NCBI RefSeq assembly: GCF_003347515.1
Contig: NZ_QEII01000298.1
Coordinates: 1-64,000 of the forward strand
Direction: 5' to 3'
DNA length: 64,000 nt
From: Rhodoferax ferrireducens
Lineage (GTDB): Bacteria > Pseudomonadota > Gammaproteobacteria > Burkholderiales > Burkholderiaceae_C
Made by a program: the position numbers and the translations under genes. Position 1 is the first letter of the stretch; each line of letters starts with the position of its first letter. Positions 24,675 through 32,602 of the stretch are shown in pieces. Under the pieces are notes generated by a model. It worked only from the letters and a program-made list of their open reading frames with translations. It searched no databases and had not been told where the DNA came from.

Positions 24675-25661
24675 ATGCAACATTCCGAAAATTCGCTACG
24701 CACACGCCCCATCTCGGTCGGGCACTTACGCGCGTTTGAGGCGGTGGCACGCCACCTCAACTTCCGGGCCGCATCAGAAGAACTGTCGCTCACCCAAAGC
24801 GCCGTGAGCCGCCAGATTCAGGCCATGGAAGACGAGGTCGGGGTCAGCCTGTTTTTGCGCCACACCCGCGCCGTCGAACTCACCGGTGCCGGCGCGCAAT
24901 TGCTGCGCGCCGTGCTGCCCTCGCTGGAGCACATGGACAGCGCGGTGCGCTTGATCCGGCGCAGTGCCGGGCGCAAAAGCGTGGCCATCAGCACCTGGGC
25001 CTCGTTTGCGTCCATGTGGTTGATCCCGAGGCTGGAGGCCTTTCAGAGCGAGCACCCCGACATCGACATCCGCATTGACACCACCGATGTGTCGGTCGAT
25101 CTGGACACCACCGACGTCGACTTGGCGCTGCGCTACACCCAGCCGGGCAACGCCCCCTCGAATGCCGTGCGTCTGTTCGGCGAACAGCTGACGCCAGTGG
25201 CCAGCCCCTGGCTGCTCAAAAGTGGACACCCGCTGCAACGCGGGGACGACCTGGCGCATTTCACCCTGATCGAGGCCGGCGACGCGCACCGCTCACAGCA
25301 TATGGAGTGGTTGACCTGGCGGCGCTGGCTGGATACGCACCATTTCGGAAAAGTGGAACCCAAACGCTGGCTTTACTTCAACTACGCCCACCAGATCGCG
25401 CAGGCCGCCCTGACCGGCCAGGGCGTGGCGCTGGCGCGCATGCCGATGGTGGCGGACAGCCTGGCCAGCGGCGATCTGGTCGAGGTGTTGCCGGGCATGC
25501 GCCTGGAGTCGCCCCTGGCCTACTGGCTGATCGTCGGCCCACGCTCTGCGGCCAGGCCGGAAATTGTGGCGTTCAGCAACTGGCTGCAGGCCCAGGCGGC
25601 ACTCACGCGTGTGGCCATCGGTGATACGCCCGACACCGACACGGTCGATGGCCTGGACTAG
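24675..25661 (+). CDS. LysR-family transcriptional regulator (GcvA-like)
   Basis: A 328-residue regulator. The winged helix-turn-helix is at about 15-75 (LRAFEAVARHLNFRAASEEL, SQSAVSRQIQAMEDEVG-type segment reading TQSAVSRQIQAMEDEVG), followed by a linker and a periplasmic-binding-like effector domain with DVDLALRYTQPGN and GQGVALARMPMVADSL, typical of the GcvA group. It is slightly longer than the usual 300-310 because of a C-terminal tail. Divergent to the DUF2917 gene, with an inverted repeat between them. Confidence 0.93.
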   Translation: MQHSENSLRTRPISVGHLRAFEAVARHLNFRAASEELSLTQSAVSRQIQAMEDEVGVSLFLRHTRAVELTGAGAQLLRAVLPSLEHMDSAVRLIRRSAGRKSVAISTWASFASMWLIPRLEAFQSEHPDIDIRIDTTDVSVDLDTTDVDLALRYTQPGNAPSNAVRLFGEQLTPVASPWLLKSGHPLQRGDDLAHFTLIEAGDAHRSQHMEWLTWRRWLDTHHFGKVEPKRWLYFNYAHQIAQAALTGQGVALARMPMVADSLASGDLVEVLPGMRLESPLAYWLIVGPRSAARPEIVAFSNWLQAQAALTRVAIGDTPDTDTVDGLD

Positions 25662-25674
25662 GGAAGAATCAAAG

Positions 25675-26274
25675 CTAAACCGGCCAGACGACGCCGTTGT
25701 CGTTCAGGATGGCGTCGAGCGGCATGTCATGCGCTTCGGGCTCGAAATCCGGCAGAAAACCCGGTGCATAGCCCAGGCCCACGGTGAAGGGCCTGGGCTC
25801 CAGGGTGGTCAGCATGCGGTCATAAAAGCCGCCACCATAACCCAGCCGGTAGCCACCGGGGGCATAACCGACACACGCCAGGAACAGCAGGGTGGGCACG
25901 ATCACCTCGGTGTCCTTGGGCTTGGGAATGCCGTAGGCGTCCTCTTCCATGGGGCAGCCGGGATACCAGGCATGAAAAGTCATGGTTTTGTGAACTTTAT
26001 CCACCACCGGCAGTCCAATTCTGCGAGGCTGGGGTTGATCAAGCAGTTCGCCGTCTTCCTTCCAGCGATGTAGGGCCGGCAGTGGGTCAAACTCACCCTT
26101 GATCGGCCAATAGGCCCCAATCACGGCGTCGGGGCGACCCACCAGCCAGATGCGCATGACACGTTGCAACAGGTCGGCGCGTTGCAATCGATCCGACAGG
26201 TTAAGACGTTGTTCAATGAGAAGTTTGCGAAGGGCCTTCTTGTCAAGTGCCCTTTTTTCATCAGAGTTATCCAT
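25675..26274 (-). CDS. fau: 5-formyltetrahydrofolate cyclo-ligase
   Basis: A 199-residue enzyme that converts 5-formyl-THF to 5,10-methenyl-THF using ATP, recycling a storage form of folate. Diagnostic elements are the N-terminal helix KKALRKLLIEQR, IGAYWPIKGEFDP in the substrate region and the signature GYRLGYGGGFYDRML near residue 145, followed by VGLGYAPGFLPDFEPEAHDMPLDAI. The ATG at 26274 gives a normal length; an upstream ATG would overlap the next gene's leader. The neighbouring lytic transglycosylase starts only 9 bases away on the other strand, so the promoters overlap. Confidence 0.95.
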   Translation of the reverse strand: MDNSDEKRALDKKALRKLLIEQRLNLSDRLQRADLLQRVMRIWLVGRPDAVIGAYWPIKGEFDPLPALHRWKEDGELLDQPQPRRIGLPVVDKVHKTMTFHAWYPGCPMEEDAYGIPKPKDTEVIVPTLLFLACVGYAPGGYRLGYGGGFYDRMLTTLEPRPFTVGLGYAPGFLPDFEPEAHDMPLDAILNDNGVVWPV

Positions 26275-26283
26275 AATCCCCAC

Positions 26284-28290
26284 ATGCAGTTTCACACCAT
26301 TTTGACATCGATTGCGCTCCTGGCGTCCCTTACTTTATCCGCCACCGCCCCGGCCTACGCCCAGTCCGGCGCCGTGAGCCAAACCCGTACCGACGAGACG
26401 CTTCTGGAAATGAGCCAGGCCTTCCGGCAGGGTAACGCCCGGCGCCTGAGCGAACTGCTGCCCCAGGTACGCGGCCATGCATTGGAAGCATGGGGCGCCT
26501 ACTGGGAGTTGCGCGCCCGCCTGGACACCGCGAGCCCAGGCGAAATTCAGGCCTTTCTGAACCGCTTCGCCGGCACTTACCAGGAAGATCGCCTGCGAAA
26601 CGACTGGCTGCTGCAGCTCGGCAAGAACCGCGAGTGGGGCACCTTCATGGCCGAATACCCCAATTTCCGCATGAACGACGACCGCTCCGTGCAGTGTTAC
26701 GCGCTGGTGACCGAATTCAATGCCAGCCGCGCAGAGGTGGTGAACCGGCTGGAAGCCTTGTGGCTGGCCCAGCGTGATGCGGATGACGGCTGTGCCACAG
26801 CGGCAGAACAGCAGCTCAAGGCCAAAACCCTGCAGCCCCATAGCGTCTGGCTGCGCGCCCGACTCGGCATGGAAAACGGCAACCAGCGCATTGCCACTCA
26901 GGCGGTTGGCCTGCTTGACGCCGAATGGGCCAACACGGTCGGCGCCATTTACGACCGGCCCGAGCAATACCTGGCAGGCAAGGTGTTGGCCCTGCGCACA
27001 CGCACCAAGGAACTGGTCACCCTGGCCATGATTCGTCTGGCGGTCAAAGACCCACAAGCCGCCGCTAATGAGCTGGGCAAGCTGCGCTGGAAAACCCAGC
27101 TCACGCAGGAAGACCGCTCCTGGATCTGGGGCGTGATCGGCAAGCGCGCCGCGATGCAGATGTCGAACAGCGCCATGGCCTATTTTCAACAGGGGCAAGA
27201 CGAGTTCATGCATGAGGACCACCTGGCCTGGAAGGCGCGCGCGGCGCTTCGGGCCGGCAACTGGGAACAGGTGTCAAGCACCATTGCCGCCATGCGTGAC
27301 GGCCAGCGCAAGGACGTGACCTGGATCTACTGGCGCGCACGGGCACTGCTGAAACTTGCTAAAAATGAGGCAGACCGGACGGAAGCCCAACGTCTGCTGG
27401 AGAGCATTGCCAGCGTACGCGGCTTTTATGAACAATTGGCACTGGAAGATCTGGGTCAGCGCATCAGCACGCCGCCCCGCCCCGAGCCCCTGACGGCGGC
27501 GGAAAAGGACACGGCCCGCCTCAACCCCGGCCTGGCCCGCAGCCTGCTGGCGATTCAAATCGGTTTGCGCAGCGAGGGGGTGCGGGAATGGAACTACAGC
27601 ACCAACCTGCATCAGAACGGCGGCATGAACGACCGTGAATTGCTGGCGGCGGCCGATCTGGCCTGCACGCGTGAGGTATGGGACCGCTGCATCAACACCA
27701 GCGATCGGACCAAAACCGTGATTGACTTTGAGCAGCGCTTTCCCATGCCGCACAAAGAGGCCGTGGTGCAGCGCGCCACCCGGATCGGCCTGGACCCGGC
27801 CTATGTGTATGGGCTGATTCGCCAGGAAAGCCGTTTCATCATGGACGCCCGCTCGGGCGTGGGCGCGGCCGGTCTGATGCAGGTCATGCCACCCACGGCG
27901 CGCTGGACCGCCAAGAAAATCGGCCTGACCGACTTCAAGCCGCACCAGATCAATGACCGGGATACCAATATTGCCATCGGCACGGGCTATCTCAAGCTGG
28001 TGCTGGACGACTTTGCCGGCTCCATGCCGATGGCCGCCGCCGCCTACAACGCCGGCCCCGGCCGGCCCCGGAGCTGGCGCGGCCAGACCGGCGGCCCCGT
28101 GCTGGAAGGGGCGATCTGGGCGGAAAATGTGCCCTTCAATGAAACCCGGGATTACGTCAAGAAAGTGTTGTCCAACACCACCAATTACGCTGCGCTCATT
28201 TCCGGCCAGTCGCAGTCGCTGAAAAACCGCCTGGGGCTGGTCGGGCCGCGGGATGCGGCAGCCCCTGATCCCAGCCTGGAACTGCCCTAG
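26284..28290 (+). CDS. slt: Soluble lytic murein transglycosylase
   Basis: A 668-residue periplasmic enzyme that cleaves peptidoglycan to 1,6-anhydro-muropeptides. The signal peptide is MQFHTILTSIALLASLTL... ending at AYA. About 440 residues of alpha-helical superhelix follow, forming the ring-shaped U/L domain. The catalytic GH23 domain at about 500-640 has IRQESRFIMDARSGVGAAG with the catalytic Glu, GLMQVMPPTA, and AAAYNAGPGRPRSWRG. The start was chosen because it begins the signal peptide; the ribosome binding site is weak. Length and domains match Slt70. Confidence 0.95.
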   Translation: MQFHTILTSIALLASLTLSATAPAYAQSGAVSQTRTDETLLEMSQAFRQGNARRLSELLPQVRGHALEAWGAYWELRARLDTASPGEIQAFLNRFAGTYQEDRLRNDWLLQLGKNREWGTFMAEYPNFRMNDDRSVQCYALVTEFNASRAEVVNRLEALWLAQRDADDGCATAAEQQLKAKTLQPHSVWLRARLGMENGNQRIATQAVGLLDAEWANTVGAIYDRPEQYLAGKVLALRTRTKELVTLAMIRLAVKDPQAAANELGKLRWKTQLTQEDRSWIWGVIGKRAAMQMSNSAMAYFQQGQDEFMHEDHLAWKARAALRAGNWEQVSSTIAAMRDGQRKDVTWIYWRARALLKLAKNEADRTEAQRLLESIASVRGFYEQLALEDLGQRISTPPRPEPLTAAEKDTARLNPGLARSLLAIQIGLRSEGVREWNYSTNLHQNGGMNDRELLAAADLACTREVWDRCINTSDRTKTVIDFEQRFPMPHKEAVVQRATRIGLDPAYVYGLIRQESRFIMDARSGVGAAGLMQVMPPTARWTAKKIGLTDFKPHQINDRDTNIAIGTGYLKLVLDDFAGSMPMAAAAYNAGPGRPRSWRGQTGGPVLEGAIWAENVPFNETRDYVKKVLSNTTNYAALISGQSQSLKNRLGLVGPRDAAAPDPSLELP

Positions 28291-28421
28291 CGGGACTTGG
28301 CGGGAACGGGCCGGCGCAATATGAAGCGCGTCAGGGCTGTCGCTGCGCGCATCAAAAGTGCACCATAAATTCATCAATCGCCCGCGCGTGACGTTTTAGT
28401 ATGGCGTTTTTGGAAATTTTT

Positions 28422-29111
28422 ATGCTCAAACTCTATATCGGCAACAAAAACTATTCGTCCTGGTCCATGCGCCCCTGGGTGCTGCTCAAACAGGCCGGCA
28501 TTCCATTCGACGAGGTCAAGGTCCGTTTTGATTCGTTTGACGCAGACTCCACCTTCAAGCAAACACTCAGCGCCCTGACCCCCACCGGCAAAGTGCCGGT
28601 GCTGGTGGACGGCGATCTGGTGGTGTGGGACACCCTGGCCATCGCGGAATACCTGGCGGAACAGTTTCCCGACAAGGCCTTGTGGCCGCAAGACAAGAGC
28701 GTTCGCGCCCGGGCGCGCAGCGTCTGCGCCGAGATGCATGCCGGCTTCACCGGCTTGCGCGGCAACTGTCCCATGAACATCGACGCGTCCCTGGCGGACA
28801 CCGGCGCGCTGATCTGGCGTGACAAACCCGCCGTGCGCGCCGATGTCGCCCGCCTGGTGGCCATGTGGCAGGAGTTGCTGGCGCAGCATGGTGGGCCGCT
28901 GCTGTTTGGCAATTTCTCCATCGCTGACGCCTACTTCGCCCCGGTCTGCATGCGCCTGAAGACCTACGCACTCCCGGTGCCGCCGGTGATTGCGGCCTAT
29001 GTCGAGCGGGTATGCGCCCTGCCGGGCGTTCAAGCCTGGGTCAATGACGCCCTGGCAGAAAAAGACTTTCTCGATTTCGAGGAGCCCTACCGTTTGACAC
29101 CGGCGGGTTGA
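28422..29111 (+). CDS. Glutathione S-transferase
   Basis: A 229-residue GST. The N-terminal thioredoxin-like domain has KLYIGNKNYSSWSMRPWVLL with the likely catalytic Ser, and the cis-Pro TPTGKVPVLVDGDLVVWDTLAIAEYLAE segment (GKVPVLVDGDLVVWDT). The helical C-terminal domain has FGNFSIADAYFAPVCMRL with the conserved N-capping motif. It resembles the group often annotated as YfcF/zeta-like GSTs. The ATG at 28422 is the first Met of the beta strand; an upstream in-frame start at 28401 has no support. It is followed 9 bases later by cca. Confidence 0.92.
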   Translation: MLKLYIGNKNYSSWSMRPWVLLKQAGIPFDEVKVRFDSFDADSTFKQTLSALTPTGKVPVLVDGDLVVWDTLAIAEYLAEQFPDKALWPQDKSVRARARSVCAEMHAGFTGLRGNCPMNIDASLADTGALIWRDKPAVRADVARLVAMWQELLAQHGGPLLFGNFSIADAYFAPVCMRLKTYALPVPPVIAAYVERVCALPGVQAWVNDALAEKDFLDFEEPYRLTPAG

Positions 29112-29120
29112 CGCGCTGAC

Positions 29121-30407
29121 ATGCAGATCTACATGGTGGGTGGCGCGGTGCGTGATGCGCTACTGGGTTTGCCGGTGAAGGACCGCGACTGGGTGGTGGT
29201 GGGCGCCACGCCCGAGGCCCTGGTGGCGCAGGGTTTTTTGCCGGTGGGCAAGGACTTTCCGGTGTTCCTGCACCCCAAAACCAAAGAAGAATACGCACTG
29301 GCCCGCACCGAGCGTAAGACCGCGCCCGGCTACCACGGCTTTCAGATTCACGCCGCGCCCGACGTGACGCTGGAGGAAGACCTGGCACGCCGCGACCTTA
29401 CTATCAATTCAATAGCTGTATCCGCTAATTCCACGGGGGCTAGAGGTCTATTTGACACTGAAATAGCGCTGAACCCCGGGGCCTGGCAGTCGGCCGGTGC
29501 GCTGGTGGACCCGTTCGGCGGGCAGCAGGATCTGGCGCACAAGGTGTTTCGCCACGTCACCGCCGCCTTTCGTGAAGACCCGGTCCGCATCCTGCGCGTG
29601 GCGCGCTTCGCGGCGCGATTCTCTGACTTCACGGTGGCACCAGAAACCGGGGCCCTCATGCGCGAGATGGTTCAATCGGGCGAAGTCGACCATCTGGTGC
29701 CAGAGCGGGTCTGGCAGGAGCTGGCCATCGGCCTGATGGAGAACACGCCCTCGCGCATGTTCGAGGTGCTGCGCGACTGCGGTGCGTTGGCGCGCCTGCT
29801 GCCTGAGGTGAACCGCTTGTGGGGCGTGCCGCAACGCGCCGACTACCACCCCGAAGTCGACACCGGCATCCACCTGATGATGGTGCTGGACATGAGCGCC
29901 CGGCTGCAGGCTTCCTTGCCCGTGCGCCTGGCCGGCCTGTTCCACGACATCGGCAAAGGCACGACCCCGGCCGAGGTGCTGCCGCGCCACCTCGGCCATG
30001 AGGAACGCAGCGCCCGCCTGCTCAAGGGCATTTGTGAGCGCCTGCGCATTCCCACGGAATGCCGCGAACTGGCCGACGTGGTGGCGCGTGAGCACGGCAA
30101 CATCCACCGCAGCGAGACGCTGGGGCCGGCGGCGCTGGTGCGCCTGCTGGAACGCTGCGACGCCTTTCGCAAGCCACAGCGTTTTGCCGAGGTGTTGCTG
30201 GCCTGCGAATGTGATGCCCGTGGCCGGCTGGGCCTGACCGAGGTGCCCTACGCGCCCGGCCCTCGGCTCTTGGCCGCCTTGTCCACCGCGCAGGGGGTTG
30301 CTACGCATTTAATAGCTACCAACGCAATGGCAACGGGGGCCAGCGGCAAGAATATTGGTGAACTGATTCACCTGGCGCGCGTCGAGGCGGTTCGGGCACA
30401 ACTGTAG
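29121..30407 (+). CDS. cca: Multifunctional CCA tRNA nucleotidyltransferase with HD domain
   Basis: Adds and repairs the 3' CCA of tRNAs. The class II nucleotidyltransferase head has YMVGGAVRDALLGLPVKDRD with the catalytic DxD in KDRDW, EEDLARRDLTINSIA and DPFGGQQDL, then REDPVRILRVARFAARF. The C-terminal half carries an HD phosphohydrolase domain (DYHPEVDTGIHLMMVLD, GLFHDIGKG), as in E. coli Cca. The 428-residue protein has two unusual stretches: an added segment of about 20 residues after INSIA and an altered C-terminus near 395-410. Both are encoded by short dispersed elements (see findings). The enzyme's core motifs remain intact. Confidence 0.96.
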   Translation: MQIYMVGGAVRDALLGLPVKDRDWVVVGATPEALVAQGFLPVGKDFPVFLHPKTKEEYALARTERKTAPGYHGFQIHAAPDVTLEEDLARRDLTINSIAVSANSTGARGLFDTEIALNPGAWQSAGALVDPFGGQQDLAHKVFRHVTAAFREDPVRILRVARFAARFSDFTVAPETGALMREMVQSGEVDHLVPERVWQELAIGLMENTPSRMFEVLRDCGALARLLPEVNRLWGVPQRADYHPEVDTGIHLMMVLDMSARLQASLPVRLAGLFHDIGKGTTPAEVLPRHLGHEERSARLLKGICERLRIPTECRELADVVAREHGNIHRSETLGPAALVRLLERCDAFRKPQRFAEVLLACECDARGRLGLTEVPYAPGPRLLAALSTAQGVATHLIATNAMATGASGKNIGELIHLARVEAVRAQL

Positions 30408-30447
30408 GGCACCTCTGTGCTTGGGCCTGGCTTGGTATGCTCCACCC

Positions 30448-31173
30448 ATGTCAAGTTTGCTGATTGTTGAAGACGATGAATTGCTGCGCGATGGCTTGTG
30501 CGACCAGCTGGCCCAAGCCGGCCATACGGTCACGCCTGCCGCCGATGGCGATATGGCGCAGGTATTGCTGGAATCCAGCCGCTTTGACGGCGTGATTCTG
30601 GACCTCGGTTTACCCAAAGTGAGCGGCATGGACGTGCTGGCCTGGATCAGGCGGCGCCTGCCCGCGCTGCCGGTGCTCATCCTGACGGCGCGTGATGGCG
30701 TGGAGGACCGGGTCCAGGGGCTCAACGCCGGCGCCGATGATTACCTCACCAAACCGTTCAGCATGGCGGAGCTGCAAGCCCGCCTGGCCGCCATGCTGCG
30801 GCGCGCCCGCCTGCCGGCCTTTGGCGGTTCGCTGGAGCTGGCCGCGGGTGCCAACCGGCGACTGCGTGTGGACGCCACGCTGCCGCAAGCCTGGCTGGAC
30901 GATGAGCCACTGGAGTTGACGCAGCGCGAGTGGGCACTGCTGTCCCTGCTGGTGACCAACGCCGGTCAGGTGGTCAGCCGTGAGGACGTGCTGGACGTGT
31001 GGCAGTCCGAGCCCACTGACGGCATGAGTGCGGGGAGCAACGTGGCGGCGGGGGCGGGCTCCAACGCACTCGAGGTTTACATCCACCGCCTGCGCCGCAA
31101 GCTGGCCGACTCCGGGCTGAACATCCGCAACGTGCGTGGACTGGGCTACATGCTGGAGAGCGCCGCGCCATGA
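30448..31173 (+). CDS. OmpR-family response regulator (TctD/QseB-like)
   Basis: A 241-residue regulator. The receiver domain has Glu8-Asp9-Asp10, phospho-acceptor Asp52 in VILDLGLPKVSGMD, Thr in ILTARDG and Lys in YLTKPFSM. The winged helix (about 140-240) ends in EVYIHRLRRKLADSGLNIRNV and GLGYMLE. A Gly/Ser/Ala-rich insertion (SAGSNVAAGAGSN) lies just before the recognition helix. The ATG at 30448 was chosen by family alignment. Its stop overlaps the start of the kinase gene (ATGA). Confidence 0.93.
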   Translation: MSSLLIVEDDELLRDGLCDQLAQAGHTVTPAADGDMAQVLLESSRFDGVILDLGLPKVSGMDVLAWIRRRLPALPVLILTARDGVEDRVQGLNAGADDYLTKPFSMAELQARLAAMLRRARLPAFGGSLELAAGANRRLRVDATLPQAWLDDEPLELTQREWALLSLLVTNAGQVVSREDVLDVWQSEPTDGMSAGSNVAAGAGSNALEVYIHRLRRKLADSGLNIRNVRGLGYMLESAAP

Positions 31174-32597
31174 AATGGCGGGAGGTGGAGGCGGGCTCGG
31201 GTCCGAACCCGCCCAACCGGGGCCATGGCCTGTCGCTCAAAAGGCAGCTGCTGTTATGGCTTTTGCTGCCGCAACTGGTGCTGTTGCTGGTGGGTGGCGC
31301 GCTGAGCTACCGCATCGCATTGAGCTATGCCGAGAAAGGCATCGACCAGTCCCTCACGCAATCGGTGCTGTCACTGGCACGCCAGGTCAAACCGGTCGGC
31401 TCCGGTTTGCTGATCGACTTCCCCCGCGCCGCCCAGGACATCATCGAACAGGATCCGAAAGACCGGGTGAGTTACATGGTGTCGTCGCCGCCAGGCAGTT
31501 TTCTGCTCGGCAACGGCAAGCTGCCCGGCCCGCCGGCCAGCGCCAATCCGGTCACAGGCGAGCCCTTGCTGTACAACGTGACGGTGGACGGCAAGCCGAT
31601 GCGCGTGGCGCTGCTGGACGTCAACTATGGCGAGGCAGGCTCGCCCCAGCGTTTGCGGGTGCAGGTGGCCAAAAGTCTGGCGGTCCAGAAACGCATCACC
31701 GCCGAACTGGTGGCCGACATGCTGCTGCCACTGCTCTTGCTGGGCGCTGCCCTGGGTGTGCTGGTCTACGGCGGTGTTTCGCGCGGTTTGAGCCCTTTGA
31801 CACGGCTGCAGGCGCAACTGGGTGTGCGGCGCGAGCACAGCCTGGCGGCGCTATCACCGATCGAGATGACGCAGGCGCCACAGGAGGTTCACGCGCTGGC
31901 CGGTGCCGTGAACCAGTTGCTCGCTGCGGTGCGCCGTAGTCTGGGCCAGGAAAAGCGCTTCCTCAATGACGCTGCCCACCAGTTGCGCACACCGCTGGCG
32001 GGCCTGATCAGCCAGACCGAACTGGCCCTGGCGGAGTCCGACCCGCACGCGCTGCAGGAGCGATTGGCCAAGGTGCTGGCCGGCGCCCAGCGCAGCGCGC
32101 ACCTGGTGCACCAGCTGCTGTCATTGGCACGCAACGAAGCCGATATCCGGCTGCAAACGATCGATGCAGCCGCGCTGGCGCGCGAGGTCGCGCGCGAGTG
32201 GACACCGCGTGCCCTCGCCGCCGGGGTTGACCTGGGTTACGAGGGGGAAAGCAGTCTTCAGGTGGAGGGCGAAAAGCTTTTGCTGCGCGAGGCGCTGGGC
32301 AATTTGTTGGACAACGCCCTCCTCTATGCTGGCACCGGCAGCGTGGTGACCTTGCGCGTCGCGCGCTCCGGCCACCAGGCCGTGATCGAAGTGGAAGACA
32401 ACGGCCCCGGCTTGTCGCCGGCCAACCTGCAGCATGCGTTTGAGCGCTTCTGGCGGGCCAGCGAGTTACCCGGTGGCTGCGGCCTGGGACTGGCCATCGT
32501 GGCCGAGATCGCCCACCGCCACGGCGGCAGCGCCACCGCGCTGGCGGTCCAGCCGCAGGGCCTGCGGATCAGGCTCAGTCTGCCTCTGGCAGGATGA
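31170..32597 (+). CDS. Sensor histidine kinase (TctE-like)
   Basis: A 475-residue membrane kinase. Membrane segments are at about 28-50 and 180-200. The periplasmic part contains the 2CSK_N-type pattern DQSLTQSVLSLARQVK, typical of TctE kinases, which sense tricarboxylates in Salmonella. The kinase part has FLNDAAHQLRTPLAGL (phospho-His), NLLDNALLYAG, VEDNGPGLSP, FERFWRA and GCGLGLAIV. It is translationally coupled to the regulator by a 4-base overlap. No tricarboxylate transporter genes lie in the window, so the ligand is uncertain. A PAS-GGDEF-EAL gene follows after only 5 bases and may be co-transcribed. Confidence 0.92.
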   Translation: MKWREVEAGSGPNPPNRGHGLSLKRQLLLWLLLPQLVLLLVGGALSYRIALSYAEKGIDQSLTQSVLSLARQVKPVGSGLLIDFPRAAQDIIEQDPKDRVSYMVSSPPGSFLLGNGKLPGPPASANPVTGEPLLYNVTVDGKPMRVALLDVNYGEAGSPQRLRVQVAKSLAVQKRITAELVADMLLPLLLLGAALGVLVYGGVSRGLSPLTRLQAQLGVRREHSLAALSPIEMTQAPQEVHALAGAVNQLLAAVRRSLGQEKRFLNDAAHQLRTPLAGLISQTELALAESDPHALQERLAKVLAGAQRSAHLVHQLLSLARNEADIRLQTIDAAALAREVAREWTPRALAAGVDLGYEGESSLQVEGEKLLLREALGNLLDNALLYAGTGSVVTLRVARSGHQAVIEVEDNGPGLSPANLQHAFERFWRASELPGGCGLGLAIVAEIAHRHGGSATALAVQPQGLRIRLSLPLAG

Positions 32598-32602
32598 CGT
32601 AA

